DNA of 47,009 bases from an uncultured Anaerobutyricum sp. (GCF_934307085.1 NZ_CAKRCF010000022.1:1-47009); one strand, 5' to 3'; counted from the first letter of the stretch, positions 1 to 9,435 are shown. The notes: a model not told the origin generated them from the sequence alone. Numbers and translations are program-made.

Positions 1-15
1 TGAGAATCAAATCAT

Positions 16-192
16 CTATATTTGTGATTTTCGTCGCTACGAGAAGTCGTCTTCTAAGAAAAGGCCGGCATGAAAAGTTATTGATTTTGACTCAGTTGTA
101 CAAAACACAAAGTCGTCAAAATCAATAACTTTTCATGTCGGCCTTTTCTAACATTTTACTACAGTCTCGTAGCTCCGAGGCCACAAATATAG
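16..192. repeat. Family A palindromic element, copy 1
   Basis: This is a long nested inverted repeat upstream of gldA. The central stem pairs 59-91 with 115-147: 33 positions with one mismatch (a G-T type). Outer stems pair 36-44 with 165-173 (9 bp) and 16-26 with 182-192 (11 bp). The inner part carries the family A core elements TTGATTTTG, GTTGTAC, ACAAAGTC and CAAAATCAA, also found near 22.3 kb and, on the other strand, near 35.9 kb. The middle part of the stem (59-78) is not shared with the other copies. No protein-coding gene is supported here; the small open frames across it are by-products of the palindrome. It could be a bidirectional terminator for an upstream gene, a structured RNA, or a non-autonomous mobile element. 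Confidence 0.75.
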
Positions 193-258
193 GATATCTT
201 ATCTCTTCCCGGGCTGGCTTCGTCTGTAGTTCACTTAATGAATCAAATAGTAAATCTC

Positions 259-287
259 TTGCTTTTGAGGATAAAGTTTGTTATAAT
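259..287 (+). promoter_or_regulatory. Sigma-A type promoter of gldA
   Basis: TTGCTT at 259-264 and a perfect TATAAT at 282-287 are separated by 17 bases, about 75 bases before the gldA start. The -10 box is perfect; the -35 box matches four of six. Confidence 0.7.
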
Positions 288-360
288 TGTAACAAGAAAC
301 CGGGGTTACAGACGGTTTTTGCAGCAATTTTTTCTATTAAGAGAAAGAGAGGTATTTTTT

Positions 361-1458
361 ATGGCAAACATTATTATCAGTCCAGCGAAGTATGTACAGG
401 GAAAAGGCGAACTTACTAACATCGCACAGTATGCTACAAAGCTTGGAAAGAAGCCTTTTATTTTAATTAGTGAAGGTGGAAAGAAACGTGTTGGTGGAAT
501 TATTGAAGATAGTTTCAAAGATACAGGCTGTGAACTTGTTTTTGAAGCATTCCATGGAGAATGTTCTAAGAACGAGATTAACCGTTTAGTGGCCATCGTA
601 AAAGAAAAAGGATGCGATTTAGTCATTGGTGTCGGCGGTGGAAAGATTTTTGATACAGCCAAAGCGGTTGCTTATTATGTAGAGAGCCCTGTTATTGTAT
701 GTCCTACAATCGCAGCAACAGATGCTCCTTGCTCTGCACTTACAGTAGTATATACAGATGATGGTGTATTTGAAGAATACTTATGGTTACCTGCTAATCC
801 AAACCTTGTTTTAGTAGATACAGATATTATTGCAAAAGCTCCAGCAAGACTTTTAGTTTCTGGTATGGGTGATGCACTTGCTACATATTTTGAAGCAAAA
901 GCTTGTCAGGCAAGCAATGCGACAAGCTGTGCAGGCGGACATATTACCATCGCAGCTATTACATTAGCAAAAGCTTGTTACCAGACATTAATTGAAGAAG
1001 GTGTAAAGGCTAAACTTGCAGTAGAAGCTGGTGTATGTACAACAGCAGTGGAAAAAGTAATCGAAGCTAATACATTATTATCCGGTATGGGCTTTGAAAG
1101 TGGCGGATTAGCTGGTGCACATGCTATTCATAACGGACTTACCTGTATTAAAGACTGCCATCATTTATATCACGGTGAAAAGGTTGCTTTTGGTACTTTA
1201 ACACAGCTTGTTTTAGAGAATGCGGACGAAGACTTATTAGATGAAGTGATTACATTCTGCATGGACGTAGGACTTCCTACAACATTTGCAGATTTAGGAA
1301 TTGAACATCCAGATAAAGATGCTCTTATGGAAGCAGCAACCTTAGCAGCTTCACCAGACGATACTTTAGGAAATGAACCGTTAGAGGTTACACCAGATAA
1401 AGTATATGCAGCAATGATTGGAGCAGATGCTTTAGGAAGATATTATAAAGGATTATAA
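361..1458 (+). CDS. gldA: Glycerol dehydrogenase (NAD+-dependent, iron-containing ADH superfamily)
   Basis: The product (365 aa) oxidises glycerol to dihydroxyacetone with NAD+, or runs in reverse, in the cytosol. The protein is collinear with bacterial GldA: an N-terminal dinucleotide-binding half with the GVGGGKIFDTAKA motif near residue 90, then a helical metal-binding half with GMGDALATYFEA (Asp ligand) and two His-containing motifs, AGAHAIHNGL and HLYHGEKVAFG, that complete the divalent metal site. Length is typical of the family (about 365). The open frame continues upstream to 238, but the ATG at 361 is preceded by a GAGAAAGAGAGG ribosome site and begins with the usual MANIIISP-type N-terminus. 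It has its own promoter and terminator, so it appears monocistronic. A related polyol dehydrogenase specificity cannot be excluded. Confidence 0.93.
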   Translation: MANIIISPAKYVQGKGELTNIAQYATKLGKKPFILISEGGKKRVGGIIEDSFKDTGCELVFEAFHGECSKNEINRLVAIVKEKGCDLVIGVGGGKIFDTAKAVAYYVESPVIVCPTIAATDAPCSALTVVYTDDGVFEEYLWLPANPNLVLVDTDIIAKAPARLLVSGMGDALATYFEAKACQASNATSCAGGHITIAAITLAKACYQTLIEEGVKAKLAVEAGVCTTAVEKVIEANTLLSGMGFESGGLAGAHAIHNGLTCIKDCHHLYHGEKVAFGTLTQLVLENADEDLLDEVITFCMDVGLPTTFADLGIEHPDKDALMEAATLAASPDDTLGNEPLEVTPDKVYAAMIGADALGRYYKGL

Positions 1459-1481
1459 TCATTTTTTGATCTTTATTTCGA

Positions 1482-1516
1482 CCCCGCTCTCCCATTTTTG
1501 GAGGCGGGGAATTTTA
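1482..1516 (+). terminator. Rho-independent terminator after gldA
   Basis: CCCCGC-T-CTCC pairs with GGAGGCGGGG around a short loop, followed by AATTTTATATTT. It lies in the convergent space between gldA and sbcC. Confidence 0.75.
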
Positions 1517-1560
1517 TATTTCCACTTTAATCGGATGAATGTATTAAACTATTTTTATCT

Positions 1561-4500
1561 CTAAGAATATTCTAAATTAATCTGACTTCCTTTCTGTGAC
1601 AAATCGGATGGTGTTACCAACAGCTTTAGAGGAACTCGCGCCTGAATCGCTTCCACATGGCTGATGATACCGATACTTCTCTTTTTTGACTGCAGTCGTT
1701 CTAAGCTATTCATAACTGTGTCTAACAAATCATCGTCAAGACTGCCAAATCCTTCATCTAAGAAGAAAAATTCCAGAGGTGCGGCACCATTAAGCTGGAT
1801 AGAAGAGGAAAGTGCTAATGCCAAAGAGAGAGAAGTAATAAATAGCTCTCCTCCAGATAAGGTATCCGAAGGCCGGACGGCACCCCCATTTTTATTATCC
1901 CGGATGATAAATTCTGCGGAATCGTTAATTTCAAGGGCGTAATTGCCACCAGATATTTTCGATAGTATGATGGAGGCTTCTCTGGCAATATAGGACAGTT
2001 TTGACTGTGCAACATATTCAATGAAGGCATTGCCTTTGAAAAGTTGTTCTAGTTCTTTTATCATGTCCTTTTTGTGGGATTCCTTTTCCCATTTCTGTTC
2101 TAATTTCTCTTTTTTTGAAAGGTCGTTTGTCATGACTTCAATTTGATGATTTAAGAGAAGAATGGAGGATTCTAGTTCCTTTACCTGCTGTCTAGTATCT
2201 GTCAGTTCTTCTTTTTGGCGAGTCCACTCACTTTCTTCGATTTCTTTCTTTCCGAGTTTTTCCTGAAGGTAACGGATGCGTTCGTCACTTTGGCGTATAT
2301 CATCATAATAGGAAGCAATTTCTTTTTCTAATTTTGTTAACTCTTTTTCTTCCATATAGTATAACTCAGGTTGGTCTGTTTTGGAAAAACCAAGTAATTT
2401 TTTTTGAGTAAGATAGAGCTCCTGTACCTGTTTTAAATGTATCTCAGAGGAACGGTTGGCACTCTGACAAGAGCTAAATTCTTCATTTTTTCGCTGTAAT
2501 TCTTTTAAACTTTGTTGATAAGCCGTTTCGGTATTTTTGAGAGTCAGGTTAATCTCTTGCTGGTATTTCTGGTTCTTTGCAATTTCTGCAACAAAATTTG
2601 TGTCTATAGAAAGTGTTTTTGGAAACTTTTCTGTTTGTTCTGTAATAACTTTCTCACAGTTTTCAATATTTGCGGTGAGGGAAGAACTTTTATTTTCTAA
2701 GGTAGCAATTTCATCAGAAAGAGCCTTTATATGCAGACGGAGATTTTCCAAATTCTGTCTTTTTTCTTTGATAGCTTTTTCCTTCTGTTGGTGCTTTTGT
2801 TCTTTTTGCTGAAGAGTCTCTAAAGCGTTCGAAAAATTCTCAATATTATTCTCTTTTCGGAGTGTAAAAATTTTTTCTGCGTAAGTTTGTAAGGCGAAAT
2901 GTTGTTCTTTTAAATCGGCTGTCTGTTTCATATACTGTTCTTTTTGTCTCCGTAATTCTCCTTTTGCCTGCAGATAAGTAGAAATCTGCTTGGAAATGGA
3001 AGGATAATCTATAGGCTGCTTTGCTATGTCGGAGGAGTCTAAGGATATATTTTTATTTATAGTATCTTCTGTATTATATTTTGCATTCTCTTTATCTGTA
3101 ATCTCTAAGGCATTTCTTAAATTAGAAATATGTGTATTTAAAGAGTAAAGTTCCTGTTCAAGTTGTTGGATAAAATTCTGCTGTGTTTGCTGTTGCTTTT
3201 CTAATTTTATCAGTTCTTTTTCAAGTTCTTTAAAAGAAATATCAGACTCAGTAGTAGGAGAGTGTGAAGCATGCTCTTTGTAAGGTGTCCCACAAACTGG
3301 GCAGAGAGCTCCTTCTTCTAATTCTTCTCGTAAAAGCTGTGCCATATGGTTTTGTTGCCAGGATTTTTGTTGCCGTTTGTTTTGATCTTCTTTTTCTTTT
3401 ATAATGTATAACTCTTTTTTAGCAGTAGAATGCTGTTCATTTAAAGAAGAAAGTCGGTGGCAAAGCTGTATATAAATATCTATCAGAGATTTCTGCTGAT
3501 TGGAAAAGATAAGGCTTTCTTTTTCAATTTCTGTTTTTAAGGCAGAAAGGGATTTTGCATTGGTATCATAATTTCCTCTCTTTTCCCGATAGGTTTCTTC
3601 CATAACATTGCCTTTTTCAAGAAGCTGTTTTCTTTCGGGGCTGATTTTGTCGGCTTCAATTGATTTTTCGGATTCGAGAATCTCTAAATAAAGCTGATGT
3701 TCTTTTTTTGAATGTTTTTCCTGCTTTTCTTTTAAAGGAGCCAGAGAGGTTGAGATTTTTATCAGTTCTTTTTGTGTATTATCTTTTGTCTGTTTCCATG
3801 TATGAATTGTGTCAGCAGTAGACTGTGCGGTATACAGCAGTTGTTCTTTTGTCTGGAGCAATGGAAGTTCTTCTTTTTGTGCAGTACCAGCAGCTTTATA
3901 TTCTTTTTCTGTCTTTTCGAAGTGAGTCTGTAAAGAAGAAACTTCTTTTTGAACAGTCTCTAGTTTTTCACAAGCCCTCTCATAAGCAGTCTGTGCGTTT
4001 GAAACTTGAGTAGAAAAAGGACGGAGCTGGTTCGCTTTTTTTGTAATATCTAAATGGTTGTCTTTTTCCTTTATGGACGGGAGAAGAAGTTCTTTTTCCT
4101 TTTTCGCTTCTTTTAAAGGGAGAAGCTCTTGCTGTATATTATATAGTTCCTCTGTTTCCTGAAAACTTTTTTCTAATTTGGTAAGCTTTTTGGACAGGCG
4201 GGAATGTTGTTTTGCATCACTTTTTGCTTGCTTTTTCAATTGGGAAAGCTGTGTGGAAGAAATCTCTTCAAAGTTCTTTTTTTCACCGTCAAGTTTACTT
4301 AAAAGAAGTTCCTGTTTCTGTTTTGCCCTGCTAATCTTACTGGTGAGTTCGATTCCGTATTTTTCAAGATGGAAGATGCGCTGGAGCATGACGCGGCGTT
4401 CTTTGTTCTTAAGATGTAAAAACTCGCTGAACTGTCCCTGTGGTAGAACGACAGTCCGCATAAAGTCTTCACTGGTAAGACCGAGTAAACGGATACATTC

Positions 4501-4893
4501 TGCAGTTACCTCAGTAGGTTTATCAGCTAAAACGTTTTCAATTTCACCATCATAGACAATCAGGCGACCGGTCGTATTGCGGACCGTCGAGGTGTATGTG
4601 TTATTGTGATAGCGAAAAGAACGTTCTGCAAGATACTTTCTGGTACGGTCTGTCGTAATAGAAAAAAGAAAGGAAACAGAGGCACTTTTTTCATTTGTAT
4701 TAATAAAGTTCTTTGTATCGCGAGGCAGCTTTGCATATAAGGCGAGAGTCATGGCATCTAAAATAGTGGACTTTCCGCTTCCAGTAGGACCAAAGATGCC
4801 GAAAAGTCCCTGTGAAGTCAGCGTTTCAAAATCAATGATCTGTTCTTCGCGGTAACTATTGATGCCTTTTAATTTTAGTTGAAGTGGTCGCAT
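1561..4893 (-). CDS. sbcC: Exonuclease subunit SbcC (Rad50-like SMC ATPase)
   Basis: This is the ATPase subunit of the SbcCD nuclease, which opens and cuts DNA hairpins and processes blocked ends. The 1110-aa protein has the SMC layout: Walker A GPTGSGKS at residues 35-42, the Q-loop region LPQGQFSEFL near 150, two long charged coiled-coil arms, a zinc hook CPVCG near residue 530, the ABC signature LSGGELF near 1015, and Walker B FFFLDEGFGSLDDD followed by the switch His in GIISHVEAI. It is one base behind sbcD and its ribosome site (AGAGGAGA) lies in the end of sbcD, so the pair is translated from one message. The arms are rich in Lys, Glu and Gln, as expected. Confidence is high because every catalytic motif is present. 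Confidence 0.96.
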   Translation of the reverse strand: MRPLQLKLKGINSYREEQIIDFETLTSQGLFGIFGPTGSGKSTILDAMTLALYAKLPRDTKNFINTNEKSASVSFLFSITTDRTRKYLAERSFRYHNNTYTSTVRNTTGRLIVYDGEIENVLADKPTEVTAECIRLLGLTSEDFMRTVVLPQGQFSEFLHLKNKERRVMLQRIFHLEKYGIELTSKISRAKQKQELLLSKLDGEKKNFEEISSTQLSQLKKQAKSDAKQHSRLSKKLTKLEKSFQETEELYNIQQELLPLKEAKKEKELLLPSIKEKDNHLDITKKANQLRPFSTQVSNAQTAYERACEKLETVQKEVSSLQTHFEKTEKEYKAAGTAQKEELPLLQTKEQLLYTAQSTADTIHTWKQTKDNTQKELIKISTSLAPLKEKQEKHSKKEHQLYLEILESEKSIEADKISPERKQLLEKGNVMEETYREKRGNYDTNAKSLSALKTEIEKESLIFSNQQKSLIDIYIQLCHRLSSLNEQHSTAKKELYIIKEKEDQNKRQQKSWQQNHMAQLLREELEEGALCPVCGTPYKEHASHSPTTESDISFKELEKELIKLEKQQQTQQNFIQQLEQELYSLNTHISNLRNALEITDKENAKYNTEDTINKNISLDSSDIAKQPIDYPSISKQISTYLQAKGELRRQKEQYMKQTADLKEQHFALQTYAEKIFTLRKENNIENFSNALETLQQKEQKHQQKEKAIKEKRQNLENLRLHIKALSDEIATLENKSSSLTANIENCEKVITEQTEKFPKTLSIDTNFVAEIAKNQKYQQEINLTLKNTETAYQQSLKELQRKNEEFSSCQSANRSSEIHLKQVQELYLTQKKLLGFSKTDQPELYYMEEKELTKLEKEIASYYDDIRQSDERIRYLQEKLGKKEIEESEWTRQKEELTDTRQQVKELESSILLLNHQIEVMTNDLSKKEKLEQKWEKESHKKDMIKELEQLFKGNAFIEYVAQSKLSYIAREASIILSKISGGNYALEINDSAEFIIRDNKNGGAVRPSDTLSGGELFITSLSLALALSSSIQLNGAAPLEFFFLDEGFGSLDDDLLDTVMNSLERLQSKKRSIGIISHVEAIQARVPLKLLVTPSDLSQKGSQINLEYS

Positions 4894-4894
4894 A

Positions 4895-6094
4895 TTAATT
4901 CTCCTCTATAATGCTCATTAAAAGAGAGAAAGTTTCCTCTCCGATGTCGATGTGAAACTTTTTGCGGTAAAAATTCTTTACAAGCTCATCAAAAGGCTGT
5001 TCTTTAATATCGGAGGAAGAGAAATCCTCAGTTTCATCCTCAGGTAGAACAGGGGTAATGGAGAGTATATCCGCTTTTAATTCCTTCATTTTTTTGATGT
5101 CTTCTTCATGGATGTAATGGTCTGTCTTAATCTCTAAATAGACCCAGCATTCTCTGTCGGAATTAGCCTTGCATTGTTCAAGAGCATCATCGACATTCTC
5201 GCAATGCCATATCTCAATTGGTTTATATATGGAAAGGGGCAGTTCGCGGATAACACAAGGGGAGCCGGCAGTAAGTGTGACGGCGATTACCTGTTTGTCA
5301 AAAGAGGTCTCTCTGATGTTAAAAGGCAGGGGAGAACCGCTGTATCTTGCTTTTGGACAGCCAGGAACTTTCTGAGGTTTATGGACGTGGCCAAGAGCAA
5401 TATAATCCGCACTGTCCGGGAAAATCTCACCACCTACCATATAACTTCCACCGAGCTGGATGCTTCGCTCGGAACCGTCCTCTACGCTGTTCATGACAAA
5501 GAGATGACTTACAATAAGGTGGATGGAATCCTCGTGAAAATGGGTTTCTAATGAGGCGAAAAGGGAGAACATTTTATCACTATAAGAAGCTGCCTTTTTT
5601 GTCTCTTCTTCTGTCTCTGTAAGATAGACTTCATTTAATCGTTTTTCACTTGGAAAAGGAACAAGCAGCATATCAACGTCCTCTCCATGAACAATGGCAT
5701 GTATATAACCGGCATCGCTTTTTGTAATCTCATTCTTGCCGTACATACCGGGAGGGATAACAGAGTTCGGTGTTCCTGCCATGACAATACCGTGATCTCT
5801 GGCAAGGGGAACAGAAGCAACCAGACGTTCTGGGTTGTCGTGGTTGCCGGCAATGACAATAGTCATACATTCTCCATTTCTGGATAATTGCTTTAATGTA
5901 TTATAAAAAAGCTGTTCTGCCATGGCAGAAGGATTATAGTTATCATAGATGTCCCCGGCGATGATAATCATATCTGCCTGTTCTTCTTCACATATGTTTA
6001 TAAAATCTTTTAAAAACAGCCGTTGTTCTTCCAAACGGCTGTGTCCTTCAATATTTTTTCCAAGATGCCAGTCGGCGGTGTGGATTAATTTCAT
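4895..6094 (-). CDS. sbcD: Exonuclease subunit SbcD (Mre11-like nuclease)
   Basis: This is the metallophosphoesterase nuclease subunit that partners SbcC. The 399-aa protein shows the calcineurin-like motif series in order: HTADWHLGK (residues 6-14), GDIYDNYNPS, GNHDNPER, a His motif in IVSHLFV, and ALGHVHKPQ. The C-terminal part, rich in acidic residues, matches the SbcC-binding/capping region. The start follows AAAGGAGAG at good spacing. It is the first gene of a two-gene minus-strand operon with sbcC. SbcCD is known to act on long palindromes; this window carries several, which gives the pair a possible local substrate (inference). Confidence 0.95.
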   Translation of the reverse strand: MKLIHTADWHLGKNIEGHSRLEEQRLFLKDFINICEEEQADMIIIAGDIYDNYNPSAMAEQLFYNTLKQLSRNGECMTIVIAGNHDNPERLVASVPLARDHGIVMAGTPNSVIPPGMYGKNEITKSDAGYIHAIVHGEDVDMLLVPFPSEKRLNEVYLTETEEETKKAASYSDKMFSLFASLETHFHEDSIHLIVSHLFVMNSVEDGSERSIQLGGSYMVGGEIFPDSADYIALGHVHKPQKVPGCPKARYSGSPLPFNIRETSFDKQVIAVTLTAGSPCVIRELPLSIYKPIEIWHCENVDDALEQCKANSDRECWVYLEIKTDHYIHEEDIKKMKELKADILSITPVLPEDETEDFSSSDIKEQPFDELVKNFYRKKFHIDIGEETFSLLMSIIEEN

Positions 6095-6536
6095 CCTGAC
6101 TCTCCTTTAATTATAGCGTAGCCAGATTATGTCATTGGCAAACATATAGCAGATTGTACGGAAAAACTTGTAAATCTGCAATATGACTTATAATAGAATA
6201 TGGTAAATTTCTTATATCTGTATTGTATAGTATTTGATTTTCAAATGCAAGAATATAGAATGTAAAACCGAACGAATATTCTGCGAAAACGTAAGGATTT
6301 CATTTAAAGAGGAGCTAAGAAAACTTGTTTGACAGATGCACTGGGACTAGTATAGAATAGAACGGCAAAGTAACTACATAAATAGAGAATAAGCATTGTA
6401 GAAAATAATTACAGAAAATATATTTAAAAATAGTGCAGTAAAATGCATGACATAGTAATACCTGTTCTACAAGGTTGGATTTGTAGTACTTTATGAAATG
6501 ACATAATGGATATATAGAATAAAAGGAGGAAAAGTT
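6095..6536. other. Divergent intergenic region between sbcD and the DMT exporter
   Basis: This AT-rich region of 442 bases has no supportable coding sequence. It must hold the sbcDC promoter on the minus strand (a TATAAT lies about 15 bases before the sbcD start, with no good -35) and the promoter given separately for the exporter. I saw no riboswitch or repeat. Confidence 0.5.
6329..6356 (+). promoter_or_regulatory. Probable promoter of the DMT exporter gene
   Basis: A perfect TTGACA at 6329-6334 is followed after 16 bases by TATAGA (6351-6356). It is about 180 bases before the start, leaving a long 5' leader without a recognised fold. Confidence 0.5.
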
Positions 6537-7484
6537 TTGAAAGAACAATGGATGCAAAAGACAGTCGTTGTCTGGTTCTTAGCCATGATATGCTGTCTGC
6601 TTTGGGGAAGTGCATTTCCCTGTATAAAAATAGGATACAAGATGTTTCATATCGCATCAGCGGATGCCTCATCACAGTTGTTATTTGCGGGCTGCCGCTT
6701 TTTTCTTGCCGGTGTTTTAGTGCTTTTACTTGGAACTTCCGGTAATTTTAAGTTAAAAAAGACAGAGATTCCGATGGCAATGACTTTAGCTGTTTTTCAG
6801 ACAATATTACAGTATGTATTTTTCTATATGGGACTTGCCCATGCAACAGGAGTAAAGTCTTCCATTATTAATGGAGCAAACTCATTTCTTGTTATTATTA
6901 TTGCAAGTCTTGTTTTTCATCAGGAAAAGCTGACAGGACCGAAGATTCTTGGCTGCATTATCGGCTTTGCAGGTGTTGTGCTTGTCAATCTTGGTGGAGC
7001 GGGGCTGGATATGAGTTTCCACTGGAACGGAGAATTTTTTATATTGATTTCCACAGTCTCTGCGGCATGTTCGTCTGCCTTTATTAAGAAGTTTTCTACA
7101 AAGGCAAATCCCGTATTACTTAGTGGATGGCAGTTTATGATGGGAGGAACCGTTCTTATCATTATAGGGAAATTAATGGGAGGAAAGCTTCAGTTTGAAG
7201 GAGTAAAACCGTTTATCCTTTTATTATATATGGCGTGTATTTCCGCAGTAGCCTATACACTCTGGTCCTTACTTTTAAAATACAATCCACCGTCAAGAAT
7301 TGCAGTTTTTGGTTTTATGAATCCTGTGTTTGGTGTTATGCTTTCTGCCCTTTTATTAAAAGAAAAAGGCCAGGCATTCTCCTTAACCGGCCTGACCTCA
7401 TTAATTCTTGTATGTATCGGAATTTATATTGTTAATCGGGAGAACCCTTTGAAAGAAGCATCGACAGATAAGATTTCCGCGTAG
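6537..7484 (+). CDS. EamA-family (DMT superfamily) membrane exporter
   Basis: A 315-aa membrane protein with about ten hydrophobic segments arranged as two EamA repeats, each with the usual features: a short N-terminal CLLWGSAFPCIKIG motif in helix 1 and the second repeat starting near residue 160. Family members move metabolites such as amino acids or nucleosides across the cytoplasmic membrane; the substrate cannot be read from sequence. I chose the TTG at 6537 because AAGGAGGA lies 6 bases before it; an in-frame ATG at 6549 is the alternative. The last 53 bases overlap the 3' end of the opposing CYTH gene. The family call is strong, the substrate unknown. Confidence 0.85.
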   Translation: MKEQWMQKTVVVWFLAMICCLLWGSAFPCIKIGYKMFHIASADASSQLLFAGCRFFLAGVLVLLLGTSGNFKLKKTEIPMAMTLAVFQTILQYVFFYMGLAHATGVKSSIINGANSFLVIIIASLVFHQEKLTGPKILGCIIGFAGVVLVNLGGAGLDMSFHWNGEFFILISTVSAACSSAFIKKFSTKANPVLLSGWQFMMGGTVLIIIGKLMGGKLQFEGVKPFILLLYMACISAVAYTLWSLLLKYNPPSRIAVFGFMNPVFGVMLSALLLKEKGQAFSLTGLTSLILVCIGIYIVNRENPLKEASTDKISA

Positions 7485-7992
7485 TTTCTTTCAGGCTGCT
7501 GCCCATATCCATAAGAAGTGACTCAATGCTTTGCAGGGCACTTTCTTTTTGCTTTGGATTTTCAACGAGAATTTCTAATTCTAAAAAAGAACCAAGTCCC
7601 TCTACCTGATCGACACAGGCAGTCATTTCTCCTTTATGATAGTATTGGCGAAGCTTCGTCACCGGATACAGCTTTTTATAGCCAAGGGAGACAAGAATCT
7701 CCCTTGTAATATCTGCATCTTCTATACGAGTTTCTAATTCTTTTCTTGTGGTAGAAACGCTGTCAAGTTTTGCACCTTTGTAAGTAAGAAAAGAAATGGT
7801 TTCTCTTGTTGTAAAGTTATCACAGGTCCGAATGCGGAGTGCCTCGTCTGTTTTCATAAAGTCGTGAAAGTCGCTGGTAAAATAAAAGTCAGATTCTTTT
7901 ACGAGGGCTCCTGCTTCAAATCCACAGTCCGTTAATACATGTTCTGTTATGGAACGGCGGAAGAGTGGAAGTTTAATTTCTACTTCAATCAT
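7432..7992 (-). CDS. CYTH-domain protein (class IV adenylate cyclase / thiamine triphosphatase-like)
   Basis: A 186-aa single-domain CYTH protein. It opens with the diagnostic EVEIK (ExExK) motif at residues 3-7, followed by a run of charged strand motifs (LRIRTC, ISFLTYKG, RKELETRI, VTKLRQYY) and a C-terminal LELEILVE acidic strand. These line the triphosphate- and metal-binding tunnel. Known members make cAMP, split thiamine triphosphate or split inorganic triphosphate, and sequence alone does not decide among them. The start has GGAG at good distance. It begins 12 bases after the lipoprotein gene, so the two probably share a transcript, and its 3' end overlaps the opposing exporter gene by 53 bases. 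Confidence 0.8.
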   Translation of the reverse strand: MIEVEIKLPLFRRSITEHVLTDCGFEAGALVKESDFYFTSDFHDFMKTDEALRIRTCDNFTTRETISFLTYKGAKLDSVSTTRKELETRIEDADITREILVSLGYKKLYPVTKLRQYYHKGEMTACVDQVEGLGSFLELEILVENPKQKESALQSIESLLMDMGSSLKETTRKSYLSMLLSKGSPD

Positions 7993-8004
7993 AAATAAGC
8001 TCCA

Positions 8005-9195
8005 TTAATATTCATCGAGAGTAAGTTTATAAGTTGTTTTGCCAAGTTTTAAAGTTAACTGCTTATCCTTTAATGTATAGGAAAGCTTTGTATTATCCAT
8101 CTTTTCAAATTTTTTATAAAGGTCGTTGTCTGTGCCGATAGATTCCTCACTTACATCTTTGTCAAAATGATAGGTTATAGTGTTCTTCTTTTCATTAATG
8201 TTTACCTCTCCGGCAACATATTGTGGATTAGCAGCATCTTCTTCTTCATTTGTTACATAAAGATAGAGGGTGTTCGTGTCTGGATTCATGGTAAAGTAAC
8301 TGAAATGGTCTGTAGAATCAAACTTCCAGTTAAAACACGTATCACAAAGTCTGTAGGAATCGCTGTCTGTTTTTAATCCATAAATTACATTATTATAAAA
8401 AGAAAGACTCTTTCCATTGTAAAATAAGGTAATGGAATCATCCTTAACCTTCATAGTAATGGTGGATTTTGAAAAACCGTCTGGTAAATCTTTTAAAAAG
8501 TCTGGAAGCTTCATTGTTCCCTCTTTATAGGTATAGAAGGTAAATTTATTATCTCTGCTTGACAGATAGAAGAAGTTTGTAAGAAAAGTAGCCTCTCCTT
8601 CGGCAGCTGCTTTAGAATCAATAGAATAAAGCTCCATGTAATTATCATACAGGCTTAATTCATAAGTAGTTTTATCTTCGCTACTGCCATCATTGCTGTA
8701 CCAGACATCATTCTCTGCAAGATTTAAGAGAAGACTTGTAGAATGATTTTTTGACCCCTGCTTTGTATTGTCTATTTGCTTTTCAAAAAGATAGGTTACA
8801 TTATCATAAGTTAATGTCAGTTTATCTTCTGTCAGTATCTCGTAGGAAAGAGTACTGCCGGAACCAAGTCCGTCCCATCCGGAAGGAAGTTCTGTTGCGG
8901 TCTCGTCTCCGGTATCTAGTGTGAGTTTATCTGACTTTGCCGAAATACTTCCGGAAAGACAGGTTTTATTCTGTGCAATATCTTTGAGCATAAAAGTGCC
9001 CTCTTTATCTATAGAAAAACTTAGATAGTCACAACTATAACTGTCATCTCTTCCTAAAGCATTTCCAACACCATTCCAGGTTCCAACCAGCTTTGTACCA
9101 TCTTTACCGAGACTTCCGGAAACTTTATTACCACAGCCGGTACCGATGAGCACAAGTAGTAAAAGAGTGAAAAGTAGTAAAAAATTTTTCTTCAT
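8005..9195 (-). CDS. Putative lipoprotein with repeated beta-strand domains
   Basis: A 396-aa exported protein: a Lys-rich start, a hydrophobic stretch of Leu/Val/Ile, then IGTGCGNK, which I read as a lipobox with Cys near residue 21 although Gly at -3 is unusual. The mature part has repeated short beta motifs, including a LVGTWNGVGN opening and KLTLTYDNVTYLFEKQ-type hairpins that recur near residues 260 and 370. This is the pattern of small lipocalin-like or DUF5640-type domains. I cannot name a function. The ATG at 9195 follows AAAGGACC; an upstream in-frame ATG at 9228 has no ribosome site. It probably forms an operon with the CYTH gene. Confidence 0.65.
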   Translation of the reverse strand: MKKNFLLLFTLLLLVLIGTGCGNKVSGSLGKDGTKLVGTWNGVGNALGRDDSYSCDYLSFSIDKEGTFMLKDIAQNKTCLSGSISAKSDKLTLDTGDETATELPSGWDGLGSGSTLSYEILTEDKLTLTYDNVTYLFEKQIDNTKQGSKNHSTSLLLNLAENDVWYSNDGSSEDKTTYELSLYDNYMELYSIDSKAAAEGEATFLTNFFYLSSRDNKFTFYTYKEGTMKLPDFLKDLPDGFSKSTITMKVKDDSITLFYNGKSLSFYNNVIYGLKTDSDSYRLCDTCFNWKFDSTDHFSYFTMNPDTNTLYLYVTNEEEDAANPQYVAGEVNINEKKNTITYHFDKDVSEESIGTDNDLYKKFEKMDNTKLSYTLKDKQLTLKLGKTTYKLTLDEY

Positions 9196-9353
9196 AATAG
9201 GTCCTTTCTGTGCGTAGTTGACACACAATTTATATAATACACCTTAGTTTTTGTAAAAAAGGCGTACTTTATTCTATCACATATCGGGAAGAAGTAGGAG
9301 AAAATATCTAAATCTTTTTAAATATCTTTTTTATAATTCGAAAGTCCTGTTAG

Positions 9354-9382
9354 TTGCGTTTGTGAGTATCTTATTGTATACT
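9354..9382 (+). promoter_or_regulatory. Promoter of purO
   Basis: TTGCGT at 9354-9359, a 17-base spacer, then TATACT at 9377-9382, about 54 bases before the purO start. I found no purine-riboswitch consensus in this leader. Confidence 0.55.
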
Positions 9383-9435
9383 TTATAAATATACGCTATT
9401 AAATATGTTTTAGATTCAAAGGAGGACCTTGATTC

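Noticed and set aside
135..419. Open frame of 94 codons over the first palindrome
   Set aside because: It runs across the inverted repeat and into gldA in another frame, has no ribosome site and no recognisable protein content.
4178..4555. Plus-strand open frames of about 60-125 codons inside sbcC and sbcD
   Set aside because: They are antisense shadows of well-supported genes, with low-complexity or Cys/Phe-rich translations and no initiation signals.
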